Positions 34,786-44,200 of a stretch of DNA of 64,000 nucleotides are shown piece after piece; position 1 is the first letter of the stretch; the number at the start of each line of letters is the position of its first letter. The translations under genes were made by a program, and so were the position numbers. The stretch is from the NCBI RefSeq assembly GCF_025989125.1, contig NZ_JAPDNR010000001.1, positions 6,684,087 through 6,748,086 of the forward strand, in the 5' to 3' direction. The DNA comes from Chitinophaga nivalis (GTDB lineage: Bacteria; Bacteroidota; Bacteroidia; Chitinophagales; Chitinophagaceae). The notes below the pieces were generated by a model. It was not told the origin of the DNA and did not search any database. It worked only from the letters and a program-made list of their open reading frames with translations.

Positions 34786-35772
34786 TTACTGCACAATGAC
34801 CATTTTCTGTGTTGTTTTGCCGGCAGCCGATTGCAGGATAACATAGTATACGCCAGCCGGCTCATTCCCGACGTCGAACGGTACCACATTCAACCCTTTA
34901 TGGGTTTGTACCTGTTTTCTCCGGCGCGGCTGTCCATGTAAGGTTTGCAGGGAGATATCCACCCACTCCGCTTTTGCTGCCGTAAACTCAATACGGGCGT
35001 TATTTTTCACCGGATTGGGAATAACCCGGAAAACAATGCCTGCTGTGGGTGATGCTGTCAACAGATCCGGGATGGGCTGCATCCCAGGCGCCTGTGGCAG
35101 CGTAATAGGTTCCGGCCCTCCGCAATTACTGATGGTAACTTCCAGCTGCGGCCGTAATGCCGCATTGTTGTTTTCGGCCGAAGCAAATACCAGACTACGA
35201 AATATAGAATCCAGCTGTAACCGGACCGAAAAACCATAACGCTGGGCGGGCACCTGATTTACGATGTCCTGTACCAGCGTCGTAACATTCACAAAGGCAT
35301 TATAGTTCCATTGCGACGTTGACGCAGGCAGCACCGTTTGATGCACGGTCGTAACGGTAGGCTGATTATTCCAGGTAAGGGTGTTTTGTGTCCATGGACT
35401 GGTTACCCGTTCAATCCAGCAGGCATTCGGCGTTGTATTTCCCTGTGGCGCCAATATGCTGGTATTTTTACCATATAATCTCAACACCGCATTCAACACA
35501 GTCGACCCCTGCGGAATCTGATCCATTCCGGTAAAATCAATATAGAAACGGCTAAAGCCTGTTGTACCACCAATGCCATAATAAGTCCATGCTGAAACAA
35601 TCAGCTCCTCCAATGATCCCAGGTTCGTCGCTCCATAGGCGGGCAACCCGTTAATGAAATAAACCGGTGCATCGCGCGCGTTACAAACGGACGACTGGAA
35701 CTGAAACGTAATCTGTGCCTGCAGATTACCCGTCAGCAATAATAAACCCAAGGTGATTACTTTAAGGTTCAT
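34786..35772 (-). CDS. Secreted DNRLRE-domain protein with T9SS sorting domain
   Basis: A 328-residue secreted protein. A signal peptide (residues 1-19, ending NLQA) is followed by a DNRLRE-type beta domain at about 45-215 (STVLNAVLRLYGKN, PWTQNTLTWNNQP, FASAENNNAALRPQLEVTI). A C-terminal T9SS type A sorting domain follows (VIPNPVKNNARIEF, PAGVYYVILQSAAGKTTQKM). Such proteins are carried across the outer membrane by the type IX system and either released or attached. The DNRLRE fold is a structural beta-sandwich found in cell-surface proteins. A perfect 12-bp palindrome (CCTATCGATAGG, 35805-35816) lies upstream of the start. Confidence 0.82.
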   Translation of the reverse strand: MNLKVITLGLLLLTGNLQAQITFQFQSSVCNARDAPVYFINGLPAYGATNLGSLEELIVSAWTYYGIGGTTGFSRFYIDFTGMDQIPQGSTVLNAVLRLYGKNTSILAPQGNTTPNACWIERVTSPWTQNTLTWNNQPTVTTVHQTVLPASTSQWNYNAFVNVTTLVQDIVNQVPAQRYGFSVRLQLDSIFRSLVFASAENNNAALRPQLEVTISNCGGPEPITLPQAPGMQPIPDLLTASPTAGIVFRVIPNPVKNNARIEFTAAKAEWVDISLQTLHGQPRRRKQVQTHKGLNVVPFDVGNEPAGVYYVILQSAAGKTTQKMVIVQ

Positions 35773-36346
35773 AATGATGAATTTAGCATGAAAGGATGCA
35801 GATACCTATCGATAGGAAGTTGGAATAGTAGTTACCTACAAAGTTACAGGCAGGCACAGGTAATAATATCGCACAAAAATGGCCTGAACTCCACTATTTT
35901 CAGGCCATTTTAGCTATTTGCAATCAACAGAAATCAGCAGCTGGCATATTACTTCGGTGGCCGCATTACTTGTTCCGGCAACGCATGACACAGCAGACAA
36001 ACCAGTTCTGTTTTGTTAACTCATGTTGATAAAAAAACGACGACTCACCGACAGGAATTGCCGGCCAGGCTGCGGGTGCACGATAACCGCAGAGGCTATA
36101 AAAGGTTGTAAACAGGTTGTGGTAATGATGTGGTATATAAAATTCAGGAGAAGCAGACCGTATAATCCTTACAGCCCACTCTTCTTTAGCAATAAATCAT
36201 TTACAGTTGATACACTTGATATGCATCTCCCGATATGGATAACTATTTTTTAAAAAGTCTATCTTCTCTGAGGCTATTATATCTCGCAAACGAACCATCA
36301 TCCTTATTATCCCTTTGGCAGAAGAACAACAATACCTCATCTATGA
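35773..36346. other. Intergenic region with a perfect palindrome and hairpin
   Basis: Apart from the palindrome at 35805-35816 and the hairpin at 35876-35911, I see no gene. The 76-codon frame at 36023-36253 is rich in Arg and lacks any family feature. Confidence 0.4.
35876..35911. terminator. Perfect hairpin, possible bidirectional terminator
   Basis: AAAATGGCCTGAA (35876-35888) pairs with TTCAGGCCATTTT (35899-35911), a 13-bp perfect stem with a 10-nt loop and A/T runs on both outer ends, as in bidirectional intrinsic terminators. It lies upstream of the DNRLRE gene, where it would stop read-through from the decayed gene to its right. Confidence 0.6.
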
Positions 36347-36623
36347 CTAGTATTTATTGAATAATTCACAAAACAGAAAATTCATCTTTTCTTCTCCATC
36401 AATATTTATTATGACCTTCTTCAAATCAAACATAAAGACTGGTTCACCATTTTTTAGGGTATTATTCAGATTCACACTAAAATACCCTGGATGATAATCT
36501 ACGAATACATTTTAACCAGGGAAAAGTTGGTCATCTTTAATTTGATATATAGTAGGATCAAAAAAAGATCAGCGAACAAATATTGGCATTGTTCCAGTTC
36601 ATTTTAAAATCCTCCGGTGTCAT
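36347..36623 (-). pseudogene. Decayed small gene with frameshift and nonsense codon
   Basis: Reading leftwards from an ATG at 36623 the sequence codes MTPEDFKMNWNNANICSLI. A run of seven T (A on the plus strand, 36560-36566) then shifts the frame by one. In the new frame it continues FDPTIYQIKDDQLFPG, meets a TAA at 36512-36514, and goes on in the same frame with NVFVDYHPGYFSVNL and later KMNFLFCELFNKY to a natural stop at 36347. The restored product would be about 90 residues. The length and character resemble small immunity-type (SUKH-like) proteins, but I cannot assign a family. The two lesions explain why no intact frame exists in this stretch. Confidence 0.55.
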
Positions 36624-37107
36624 TTTTTGTTTTAGTTTAATCCGTTTTGAAGGCTAAATAACGAGCGGACTGTAGTCGTTTCTTGTCATCTTAACCATCT
36701 CAAAACCTCGCTCCGATATCCTACACATTAAAACCGGGTAGCAATTTGATACTTCTTATTTGTGATTATTGGCATAATCACTTGCTATGCTAAAGCGTGC
36801 CACCTATAAATCAATCTTAACAACCACTATCGAAGCATACGCCTCTATGAGTATCATTATGAAAAAAGTAATGACATAAACCATTATTTTTTTTCCTTCG
36901 CCGACAGATTTCCCTGCAGACTTTCTTCCCATATAACTGCGGCCCTTATTGACACCACCCCTCCTACCTTTATATCTCCTGACGACAATCCTATTAACCC
37001 TGATCTCAGCCATAACAGTTATTCCCGAACGGCAACCGAAAACCAGTAGACCTGTATAGTTACCCAACATATCGTATCCTTTATTCCATCACCCTTAAAA
37101 CCCGATC
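36624..37107. other. Intergenic region before the large T9SS protein
   Basis: About 480 bp. The minus-strand frame 36804-37070 (88 codons) ends in one hydrophobic helix but is Arg/Gly-rich and lacks support, so I leave it uncalled. The promoter of the secreted protein at 37108 should be here. Confidence 0.35.
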
Positions 37108-39258
37108 ATGAAAGCACAATTTTACCCCCTGAAAAAAGCAGCACTATTGCTGCTCCTATTGCTATGTATCGCAGTAAGGCAAACCTATGCCCAGGTATAT
37201 GCCAACGCACAAACCAACGGCACTACAGGCGTTTGCCTGCTCTGCGGTGTCAGTAATCCGGGAAATCCGGTTAACAACAGTAACCTGACCGACTATTCTA
37301 CCTTCAACATCACAGCAGGGCTTTTAGGCGTAACGGTGTATCAAACCCTGATTTTCCCTTCCGCCAGCAGTGTGGGCTGCGACTCACTAGTCATTGGTAT
37401 CGGCAGCGGCAATGCCATACTATCGGCCAACCTCCTGGGAGGCGTGAGCATACAGACGTTCAACGGTGCCACCCCCAACGGAGATTCTCAGGTAATTACC
37501 TCACCGATTCTCCGCATCCTGGAAAACAATACCCAGGGCCTCGTATCCATCAAACCCACCAAAACATTTGACCGGGTAAAAATTACGTTGAGCAGCAGCC
37601 TGGTAGGATTGTTAAACTCCTTTCAGTTGTATTACGCCTACCGTACCCCTGCCATACCGCCACCCAACGCCACCGACAGTATTACTATCTGTGCAGGACA
37701 AACCACAGCAGTGACCGCAACTACCCTACCCGGCGCCACTATCAGCTGGTATAGTGCAGCTACCGGCGGCACTTTACTTGCTACCGGCAGCAGCTACAAT
37801 GTATCACCAGCCGTTACCACCACCTATTACGCAGAAGCCAGTCTGGGTAGTTGCAAAAGCATACGCAAAGCCGTGAAGGTAATTGTACGGGCTAAACCCG
37901 CCAATCCGGCGTATACCGTGCCGCAAGGGCTTACCTGCGGTAGTTTCAACATTCCAATAACAAACCATCAGATTGGCTTCACCTACAACGTACTGGTGAA
38001 ATACAGTTTCTTTGGCACCCCGCTGTTTGATACTGCTTTTACGGTTGTCAACAGTAACACGGTAACAACGCCTAACTACACCGCCACCAGAACCGCGCAG
38101 GCAGACATTTACATACAAACGGTGAACCCGATTACCGGTTGTAAATCGGACACTGTGCATAAGCTCTACAACGTTAATGCAGCCGGCGGGCCGGCCCTCG
38201 TGGATTTCGACAGTGTGACCATCTGTAAATACGACAGCGTAACCCTGCATGCCTATAACACCGTATTCGCCGGCGCCTTCATGCGCTGGTATGATGCACC
38301 TGTTGGCGGCAACCTGCTGTATACCGGTAGTTTTTATAAAGTAAGTCCGGCCGTCACCACCACCTACTACGCGGCTACCTCTATCGTTTGCGAAAACCCA
38401 CAGCGTAAAGCCGTGAAGGTAACAGTGACAAAGATCCCCGACCCGATCACCTCTGTTACACCTGCTTTCACCTGTGGACCTGTAAAAATTGCGGTATTAA
38501 ATCATCAGCCAGGCTATAACTATCGGGTAAAAATCAATTACGTATACCTGTTCCAGACGATCTTTGATACTTCTTTTGTAGTGGTAAATAAGGACACCAT
38601 CGTTACACCTAACTATTCGCCTACTGTTTTTGCCCAGGGAGAAACATATATACAGGCCATTGATCCGGTAAGTGGCTGCCGGTCCGACACCACTTTCCTT
38701 AAATTTATCCTGAGTGGAGACGGCGGCGCCCCTGTAGTAGATGCAGACAGCGTAACCATCTGCAAAGGTGACAGTGTAACCCTGCATGCCTACAACCCCA
38801 TCAACGATGCCTTCAATACGGTTTGGTACGACGCGCCTACCGGCGGCAACCTGCTGTTTACCGGCAACTATTTCAAGGTAAGTCCGGCGGCTACTACAAC
38901 CTACTATGTAACATCCAGGCTGCAGTGTGAATATAAATTCCGCAAACCCGTGAAAGTAAAAGTGAATCTCTGCAGTGAGCCACTCATGAGTAACATCATC
39001 GGTAAACCCAATACACCTGTCAGGGATCTTACCATCTATCCAAATCCTACGGATGGTACCATTCGCTTTATAACAGATAAAAATCTTTCCGGTAGTCTGG
39101 CTATTGTAAGAGATATCAATGGCCGGGAAGTACAACGAACCATCCTGACGCAAAATGGTTTAAACCTCTCCGCACATCTGCCGGAAGGAATTTATTTCCT
39201 GCAGGTTATTAAAGATAAACAGGAAATATACCGGGGTAAAGTTATCCTCAGGCATTAA
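37108..39258 (+). CDS. Large secreted protein with three Ig-like repeats and T9SS sorting domain
   Basis: A 716-residue exported protein. A signal peptide covers residues 1-28 (ending TYAQ). An N-terminal domain of ~150 residues has a Cys pair (CLLCG). Three Ig-like repeats begin near residues 189, 367 and 546, each with DS(I/V)TIC, a WY-D/S-A-x-x-GG-x-L-L motif and SPA(V/A)TTTYY. They alternate with spacer domains sharing TCG/VNxxTVTTPNY-type motifs. The C-terminus (IYPNPTDGTI; GIYFLQVIKDKQ) is a T9SS type A sorting domain. This is a cell-surface or released protein, probably adhesive or structural. It is followed by a strong terminator and then by the two defensin-like precursor genes. Confidence 0.85.
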   Translation: MKAQFYPLKKAALLLLLLLCIAVRQTYAQVYANAQTNGTTGVCLLCGVSNPGNPVNNSNLTDYSTFNITAGLLGVTVYQTLIFPSASSVGCDSLVIGIGSGNAILSANLLGGVSIQTFNGATPNGDSQVITSPILRILENNTQGLVSIKPTKTFDRVKITLSSSLVGLLNSFQLYYAYRTPAIPPPNATDSITICAGQTTAVTATTLPGATISWYSAATGGTLLATGSSYNVSPAVTTTYYAEASLGSCKSIRKAVKVIVRAKPANPAYTVPQGLTCGSFNIPITNHQIGFTYNVLVKYSFFGTPLFDTAFTVVNSNTVTTPNYTATRTAQADIYIQTVNPITGCKSDTVHKLYNVNAAGGPALVDFDSVTICKYDSVTLHAYNTVFAGAFMRWYDAPVGGNLLYTGSFYKVSPAVTTTYYAATSIVCENPQRKAVKVTVTKIPDPITSVTPAFTCGPVKIAVLNHQPGYNYRVKINYVYLFQTIFDTSFVVVNKDTIVTPNYSPTVFAQGETYIQAIDPVSGCRSDTTFLKFILSGDGGAPVVDADSVTICKGDSVTLHAYNPINDAFNTVWYDAPTGGNLLFTGNYFKVSPAATTTYYVTSRLQCEYKFRKPVKVKVNLCSEPLMSNIIGKPNTPVRDLTIYPNPTDGTIRFITDKNLSGSLAIVRDINGREVQRTILTQNGLNLSAHLPEGIYFLQVIKDKQEIYRGKVILRH

Positions 39259-39280
39259 TCCTCGTATCATCTTCTCTTAA

Positions 39281-39335
39281 AAAAGAAAGCTGCGCCAAAA
39301 ATTTTATATTACTGTTGGTGCAGCTTTCTTTTTTT
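39281..39335 (+). terminator. Strong intrinsic terminator
   Basis: AGAAAGCTGCGCCA (39284-39297) pairs with TGGTGCAGCTTTCT (39316-39329; one G-U pair), flanked by an A run and followed by TTTTTT. It ends the large T9SS gene and separates it from the peptide genes. Confidence 0.88.
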
Positions 39336-39555
39336 CTGATAAAAATTATTTTTTGAAGCGCTGCCCGCATTAGCAGGAGTCCCCCCTAAATAACACTTTC
39401 CCTTTATTGCTTCCCATACGTCTAAAGTGCTGTTTTACCGCAGTACTAAATGCGATCTTCAACGCAGTATCCTGTGTTACCCGTTATAACCCACAATACC
39501 CCTGATCCTGCTCATGCTAATGATGACTATCTTTTTTATTAAACCATAAATTTTA

Positions 39556-39753
39556 ATGATGAAAAATTCACAAACAATCCTTAAGACGCTTTCCAGAAAA
39601 GCCATGAAAAATGTCATGGGCGGCCTGACAAGACCAATACAAACCGACATTCCATGCGATGCTTCAAATGGCTGTGTGCTGAAATGTCATATACGGCAAA
39701 TGCGGAGCGGATATTGTAATCTGGCCGTGAATCGTTGCATATGTTACATCTAA
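39556..39753 (+). CDS. Double-glycine-leader, defensin-like (CS-alpha-beta) peptide 1
   Basis: A 65-residue precursor. Residues 1-23 form a Bacteroidota GG leader (ILKTLSRKAMKNVMGG), and cleavage after GG would give a 42-residue peptide. Its six Cys have spacing C-x5-C-x3-C-x9-C-x6-C-x-C, which is the CS-alpha-beta signature of invertebrate defensins (C...C-x3-C...G-x-C...C-x-C). The gamma-core SGYCNLAVNRCIC fits the GxC...CxC rule. The predicted fold has three disulfides, so an oxidative folding system is needed after export; the C39-like/VKOR/DsbA protein at 1323-3011 is a candidate. A second precursor with identical Cys spacing follows 214 bp later. It lacks a nearby immunity, transporter or modification gene. 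An antimicrobial role is inferred from the fold, not shown. Confidence 0.78.
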   Translation: MMKNSQTILKTLSRKAMKNVMGGLTRPIQTDIPCDASNGCVLKCHIRQMRSGYCNLAVNRCICYI

Positions 39754-39967
39754 TATTTTTTTATCAGTAAGGAGCAACAGATATGGGGCATCTTTTCTGC
39801 TGTCCTGCGTGTATTAAAACACCCTGTATTCCCCGGAAAGTTAATACGCCGTCAGGCGGTCTGCTAGTTAAACACAAGTAAATTTTGTGATTTCCACACA
39901 CCTGTATTCCTACTTCTCCTAAACACAACAACACCCTTCATTTTATTTAACACCTAAACTTCAGATC

Positions 39968-40156
39968 ATGAAAAAATTAGTATCAAACGCTAAAATGCTT
40001 TCCCGTATTGACATGAAAAAAATTAACGGCGGTGTTGCCGCCGCCAATAATTCCTGCGACCAACCTGGTGGATGTACCTGGTATTGCATGCTGAAGGGGC
40101 ATTCCGGAGGCCGTTGCTATGAAAAGCTGAATATTTGTCTGTGCAGGGATTTGTAA
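39968..40156 (+). CDS. Double-glycine-leader, defensin-like (CS-alpha-beta) peptide 2
   Basis: A 62-residue precursor with leader MKKLVSNAKMLSRIDMKKINGG (residues 1-22; the LSRxxMKxxxGG motif is shared with its neighbour). The core of 40 residues has Cys spacing C-x5-C-x3-C-x9-C-x6-C-x-C, identical to peptide 1 although the other core residues differ widely. The stretch CMLKGHSGGRC looks strikingly like the helix-to-gamma-core region of insect defensins. It is cationic in the middle (Lys, His, Arg). Conservation of Cys and leader with divergence elsewhere is what is expected of paralogous toxins under diversifying selection. A short perfect hairpin follows the stop. Confidence 0.78.
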   Translation: MKKLVSNAKMLSRIDMKKINGGVAAANNSCDQPGGCTWYCMLKGHSGGRCYEKLNICLCRDL

Positions 40157-40157
40157 T

Positions 40158-40178
40158 CGTATCGCTGATAGCGATACG
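40158..40178 (+). terminator. Hairpin just after defensin-like peptide 2
   Basis: CGTATCGCT (40158-40166) and AGCGATACG (40170-40178) form a perfect 9-bp stem with a 3-nt loop, directly after the stop. No T run follows. Confidence 0.5.
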
Positions 40179-40214
40179 ACTGATACATTAAAAGTATCCC
40201 ATAGCGCATTTTTT

Positions 40215-40257
40215 CAACAGCAAAGAGCTGGTCCGAAAGACCAGCTCTTTGCTGTTG
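40215..40257. terminator. Perfect 18-bp hairpin at the end of the NRPS gene
   Basis: CAACAGCAAAGAGCTGGT (40215-40232) pairs without mismatch with 40240-40257 around a 7-nt loop. It is 12 bp from the NRPS stop codon and sits between convergent transcripts. On the NRPS strand the stem is followed by an A run rather than T. So it is either a terminator for the plus strand preceded by its T run, a 3' stability element for the long NRPS mRNA, or both. Confidence 0.6.
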
Positions 40258-40269
40258 ATAGGTGTTGGT

Positions 40270-43200
40270 TTATGGTTGTATCAATACCCCCAGCAGGTCG
40301 GTTATATCCTCCAGCATATTGCCATGCGTATGATGTGGCATGGCTATTACCCTGATCTGCTGCCGGGTGGCCACTACCGTATCTACATTATTGTATGGCA
40401 GGCCGATAATGTAATCATTGTATTGTTCCAGTTTCTCCCCTTTCAATCTTTCATCCCGCAGCATCGCTTTACACAATACTATCTGCGTATGTTTTAAGGC
40501 AGTCGTCAGGGTTTGCGCGAGCAACTGCCGTTCTGTAAAGGCCAATACCGCCCGTTCGTGGAATGCCGCCTGTGTAGCCGCATCCGTTATACCGGCCAGC
40601 TGGGTCATCTCTGTTGTCAGTCCCTCCTGCATATTCAACAGGTGAGCATCATGCAGAATTGTATCCAGCAGATACACGGTGATACCGGTATGCCCTTTTT
40701 CTTCCAGGATGGCCGCCATTTCCAAGGCTACCTGTCCGCCCATAGACCAACCCAGCAACTGATAGCTGCCCGCCGGCTGTATAGCTTCCAATGCTGTCAG
40801 GTAATAAGCTGCCAATGCCCGGATATCCGTTATCTGGTCCGTATGATACAGGTTATAGGAGTCTACGCCGTAACAACTGTAATGCGTGGCCAATGCGCCT
40901 GCCAGACCGGTATATACTTCACATCCGCTATTACCCGGATGTACCATAAACAGTTTTGGCTGATCAAACGTATCATTCAGTTTCATGAGGATTTTTTCTT
41001 TTCCGTCGCCGGTATGGAGCTGTGCAGCCAGCTCCCGGATATTAGCTGCCACAAATATATCCACGATCCGGATGTCTGTCAGGAAGTGTGTATTGATACG
41101 TTTTGTCAGCCGCACGGCCATAATACTATCACCTCCCAATGCAAAGAAATTATCCAGCACGCCTACCTGCGCCACCGGTACACCCAATACTTCTGCGCAT
41201 ACCCTGCAAAGCCGGGTTTCTGTTTTATTGGCCGGCGCCTCATACACACTGCCTGCCAGTGTAATACCTGGTAAAGCGCGGCGATCCAGTTTACCGTTTT
41301 CTGTAAGCGGTAATTGCGGCAGGTACACCAAAGCAGCCGGCAACATATACTCCGGTAAATACCGCGCTGCATGTTCCAGTATAGCTGTTTCCTCCAACGG
41401 CATATCTGCCACATAATAGGCCAGCAGATAACGGCCATTATCTCCACCGGTTTCCTGTACCACCACCACGGCATGTTTCACACCAGGGTAAGCCAACAGA
41501 CAGTTTTCTGTTTCCGCAGGTTCTATGCGGTAACCGCGGATCTTCACCTGGAAGTCGCTGCGACCAATATATTCCAAAGCGCCATCCGGCAGGTATTTCA
41601 CCAGATCGCCGGTTTTATACAACCGGTCATTTACCTCCGCAGCCACTTCCGCTGCGGTCTGGAATGGATTCCGGATAAACCGTTCACGGGTCAGTTCGGG
41701 CAGGTGCAGGTAACCGCGGGCCACCCCATCTCCACCCAGGTACAGCTCTCCGATAGCGCCCTGCGGCAATGGTTGCAGGTAACGGTCCAGCACATACGCC
41801 GTTGTATTGGCAATCGGATAGCCGATCGGAATAATCCCCGACAATGGCTGCCGGTAATCGTTACACAGACACGTAACGGCAAAAGTGGTACTTTCCGTAG
41901 GTCCGTATCCGTTGACCAGTTTAACCGCCGGATATTGTTCCAGGAAACGGTTTACATGCGGATAGGAAATCTGTTCTCCTCCTGCCACCACATATCTGAA
42001 GTCACGCAGGGCCGGCAGCTGTTCTTCCACCAACGTATGGAACAGCGAGGTTGTCATGAAGGAAATGGTGATGCCATATGTATCCATCAACCGGTTCAGG
42101 GCAGTGATATCCAGGAAAACATGTTTGGTGGCCAGTATCAGGGTAGCGCCATTCAACAGGGCGCCGAAAATATCAAAGACCGATCCGTCGAAAGCATAGC
42201 TGGCCATCCCCAATACTTTATCTGCTGGCTCAAATCTTACATAGTCTACATTTTTCACGAGGCGGTTAATACTGTGGTGTGCTACCATTACGCCTTTAGG
42301 ATGACCGGTAGTACCACTGGTATACATCACATAAGCCAGGTGACGGGCAGTAACCGCTGTCGACGGATTCCCTGCGGGATACAGCGCCAGCAATTCTTCC
42401 TGTGCCGGATCATCCAAGGTAAATACCCCTATCTCCAACCGGCCGGCAGCTTCCCATATCATTGGTTCATGTTGGTTATCGGTGATCACTACTTTCGCAC
42501 CTGTATCTGCTAAAACATACGCAATTCTATCCTGCGGATACGCCGGATCAACCGGTACATATGCTGCGCCGGACTTCAATACGCCCAGGATAGCCACCAA
42601 CAGGTGCAGGGATCTGTCCAGACACAATACAATCAACTCATCCGGTTGTATGCGGTACCTGCTTTGCAGATATGCCGCCAGCTGATTCGCCTTTTCATTC
42701 AGTTCCCGGTAGGTGAGCTGCGTTGTTTCATAGATAACGGCTATCTGATCCGGTGCCAGTACGGCCTGTTCTTCGAACAATGCCTGCACGGTTTTATCGC
42801 GGGGGTAAGCTACCGCTGTAGCATTCCGGTCATAAACCATACGGCTATACTGTGCCGGTTCCAGGTAATACAGGTCTTTGATACAAGGATGATTATTTGC
42901 TTGTTGCAACGCTGCGAACTGTTCCAGTATTACGGTATAGGTATCCATCAATGCCTGGATGGTAGCCGCTTCAAATAAGCCAGTGGCATAGTTGAAGGTA
43001 CCGTATATCTGTTCGCCGCTGTCGTCCAGCGTGACCGACAGATCAAACCGCGCAACCGTGTTTTGTTCTTTCACCGGATGGAAAGCAAAGAGGGGTTGTG
43101 TATCGCTGCTGTTATCACCAAAGTGCTGCACACTGAATGTGACCTGGAAAACAGGATGCCGCGAAGTATCCGGTTCCGGCGCCAGTGCTTCTACCAGTTT

Positions 43201-44200
43201 TTCAAAGGGCAGATCCTGGTATAGCTGTGCCGTGATCACGGAGCTGCCTACTTGCTGAATAAAGTCTTTCAGTGGCTGTGCGGCCTGTACTTCTTCTCTC
43301 AGCACCAGCATATTCACGAAGAACCCAATGATCCCCGTCAGTTCACTGTGGTGCCGGTTAGCAACGGGACTACCTATCACAATATCTTCCTGGTGGCTGA
43401 AACAACGCAGCAACAGGTAATAACCACTCAGCAACAAACTATACATACTTACGTTCAGGTCCGCCGCTACTTCCCGTAATGCGGCACTCACGGTTTTGTT
43501 CAACAGGAATACCGCATCTGCGCCGGCATAGCTGACATGGAAAGGCCTGGGCTTATCGGTAGGTAGTATCAATGGCTCATAGTCCGCCATTTTCTTTTTC
43601 CAGTAGGCCAACTGCCGGTCGAGTACCACTCCCGTCAGGTACTGCCGTTGCCACAAGGCAAAATCACGGTACTGGAGTGGTAAAGGAGGCAATGGTGGGG
43701 TTTCCTGTACTGCTGCCGCGTGGTGATAGTAAGCGTAATATTGCCACAGCTCTTTCATCAGGATCTCTGCCGACCAGCCATCATAGGCAATATGATGCAG
43801 TACCATAGTGATATAGGCGGCAGGCTTGCCGGTGCCGGTATCTACTACGTATATGCCTGCCCGTATCGGATATTCTGTTTCCAGGTTAAACCGATGATGT
43901 ACAGCCGTGGCAAGGATAGCTTCCAGCTTCTCCGGTGTATCAACTGTGATCATCTCTACTAATAAAGGAAACAGGGTATCATCCATCACCACCTGATAAG
44001 CGCTGCCGGCAGCTGTGGTTTTGATGAGGCTTCGCAACACTTCGTGCCGGTGTACGACGGCCCGCAATGCCAGTACCAGGGCAGAGATATCCGTATCCGG
44101 CAATATCGCCGCCACCAGTGGAATGTTATAGGCATCACTGCTGCCTTCATATACACTGATAAACCACAAACGTTCCTGTGCAAAAGACAGCAGCTGCTGT
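40270..44200 (-). other. NRPS module 6: C(L-type)-A-T-TE, predicted branched aliphatic, then release
   Basis: LHHIAYDGWS lies near 43785, A3 near 42310 and carrier LGGDSI near 41135. The code reads DGFFVGGTFK, Val/Ile-like. The thioesterase covers about 40270-40985: Ser in GWSMGG (near 40740), Asp in LLDT, and His in MPHHTHGNM near the C-terminus. It hydrolyses or cyclises the finished peptide. Confidence 0.85.

Noticed and set aside
35805..35816. Palindrome CCTATCGATAGG as a mobile-element end
   Set aside because: Single copy seen, no transposase nearby and no target-site duplication; more likely an operator or chance.
36804..37070. 88-codon minus-strand frame with one hydrophobic helix
   Set aside because: Arg/Gly-rich N-terminal part, no family, no promoter, and no neighbour on the same strand; possible but unsupported.
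39556..40156. NRPS-associated role (for example MbtH-like protein) for the two small genes beside the NRPS
   Set aside because: They have a GG leader and six Cys and lack the NxExQxSxWP motif of MbtH proteins; they are also convergent to the NRPS.
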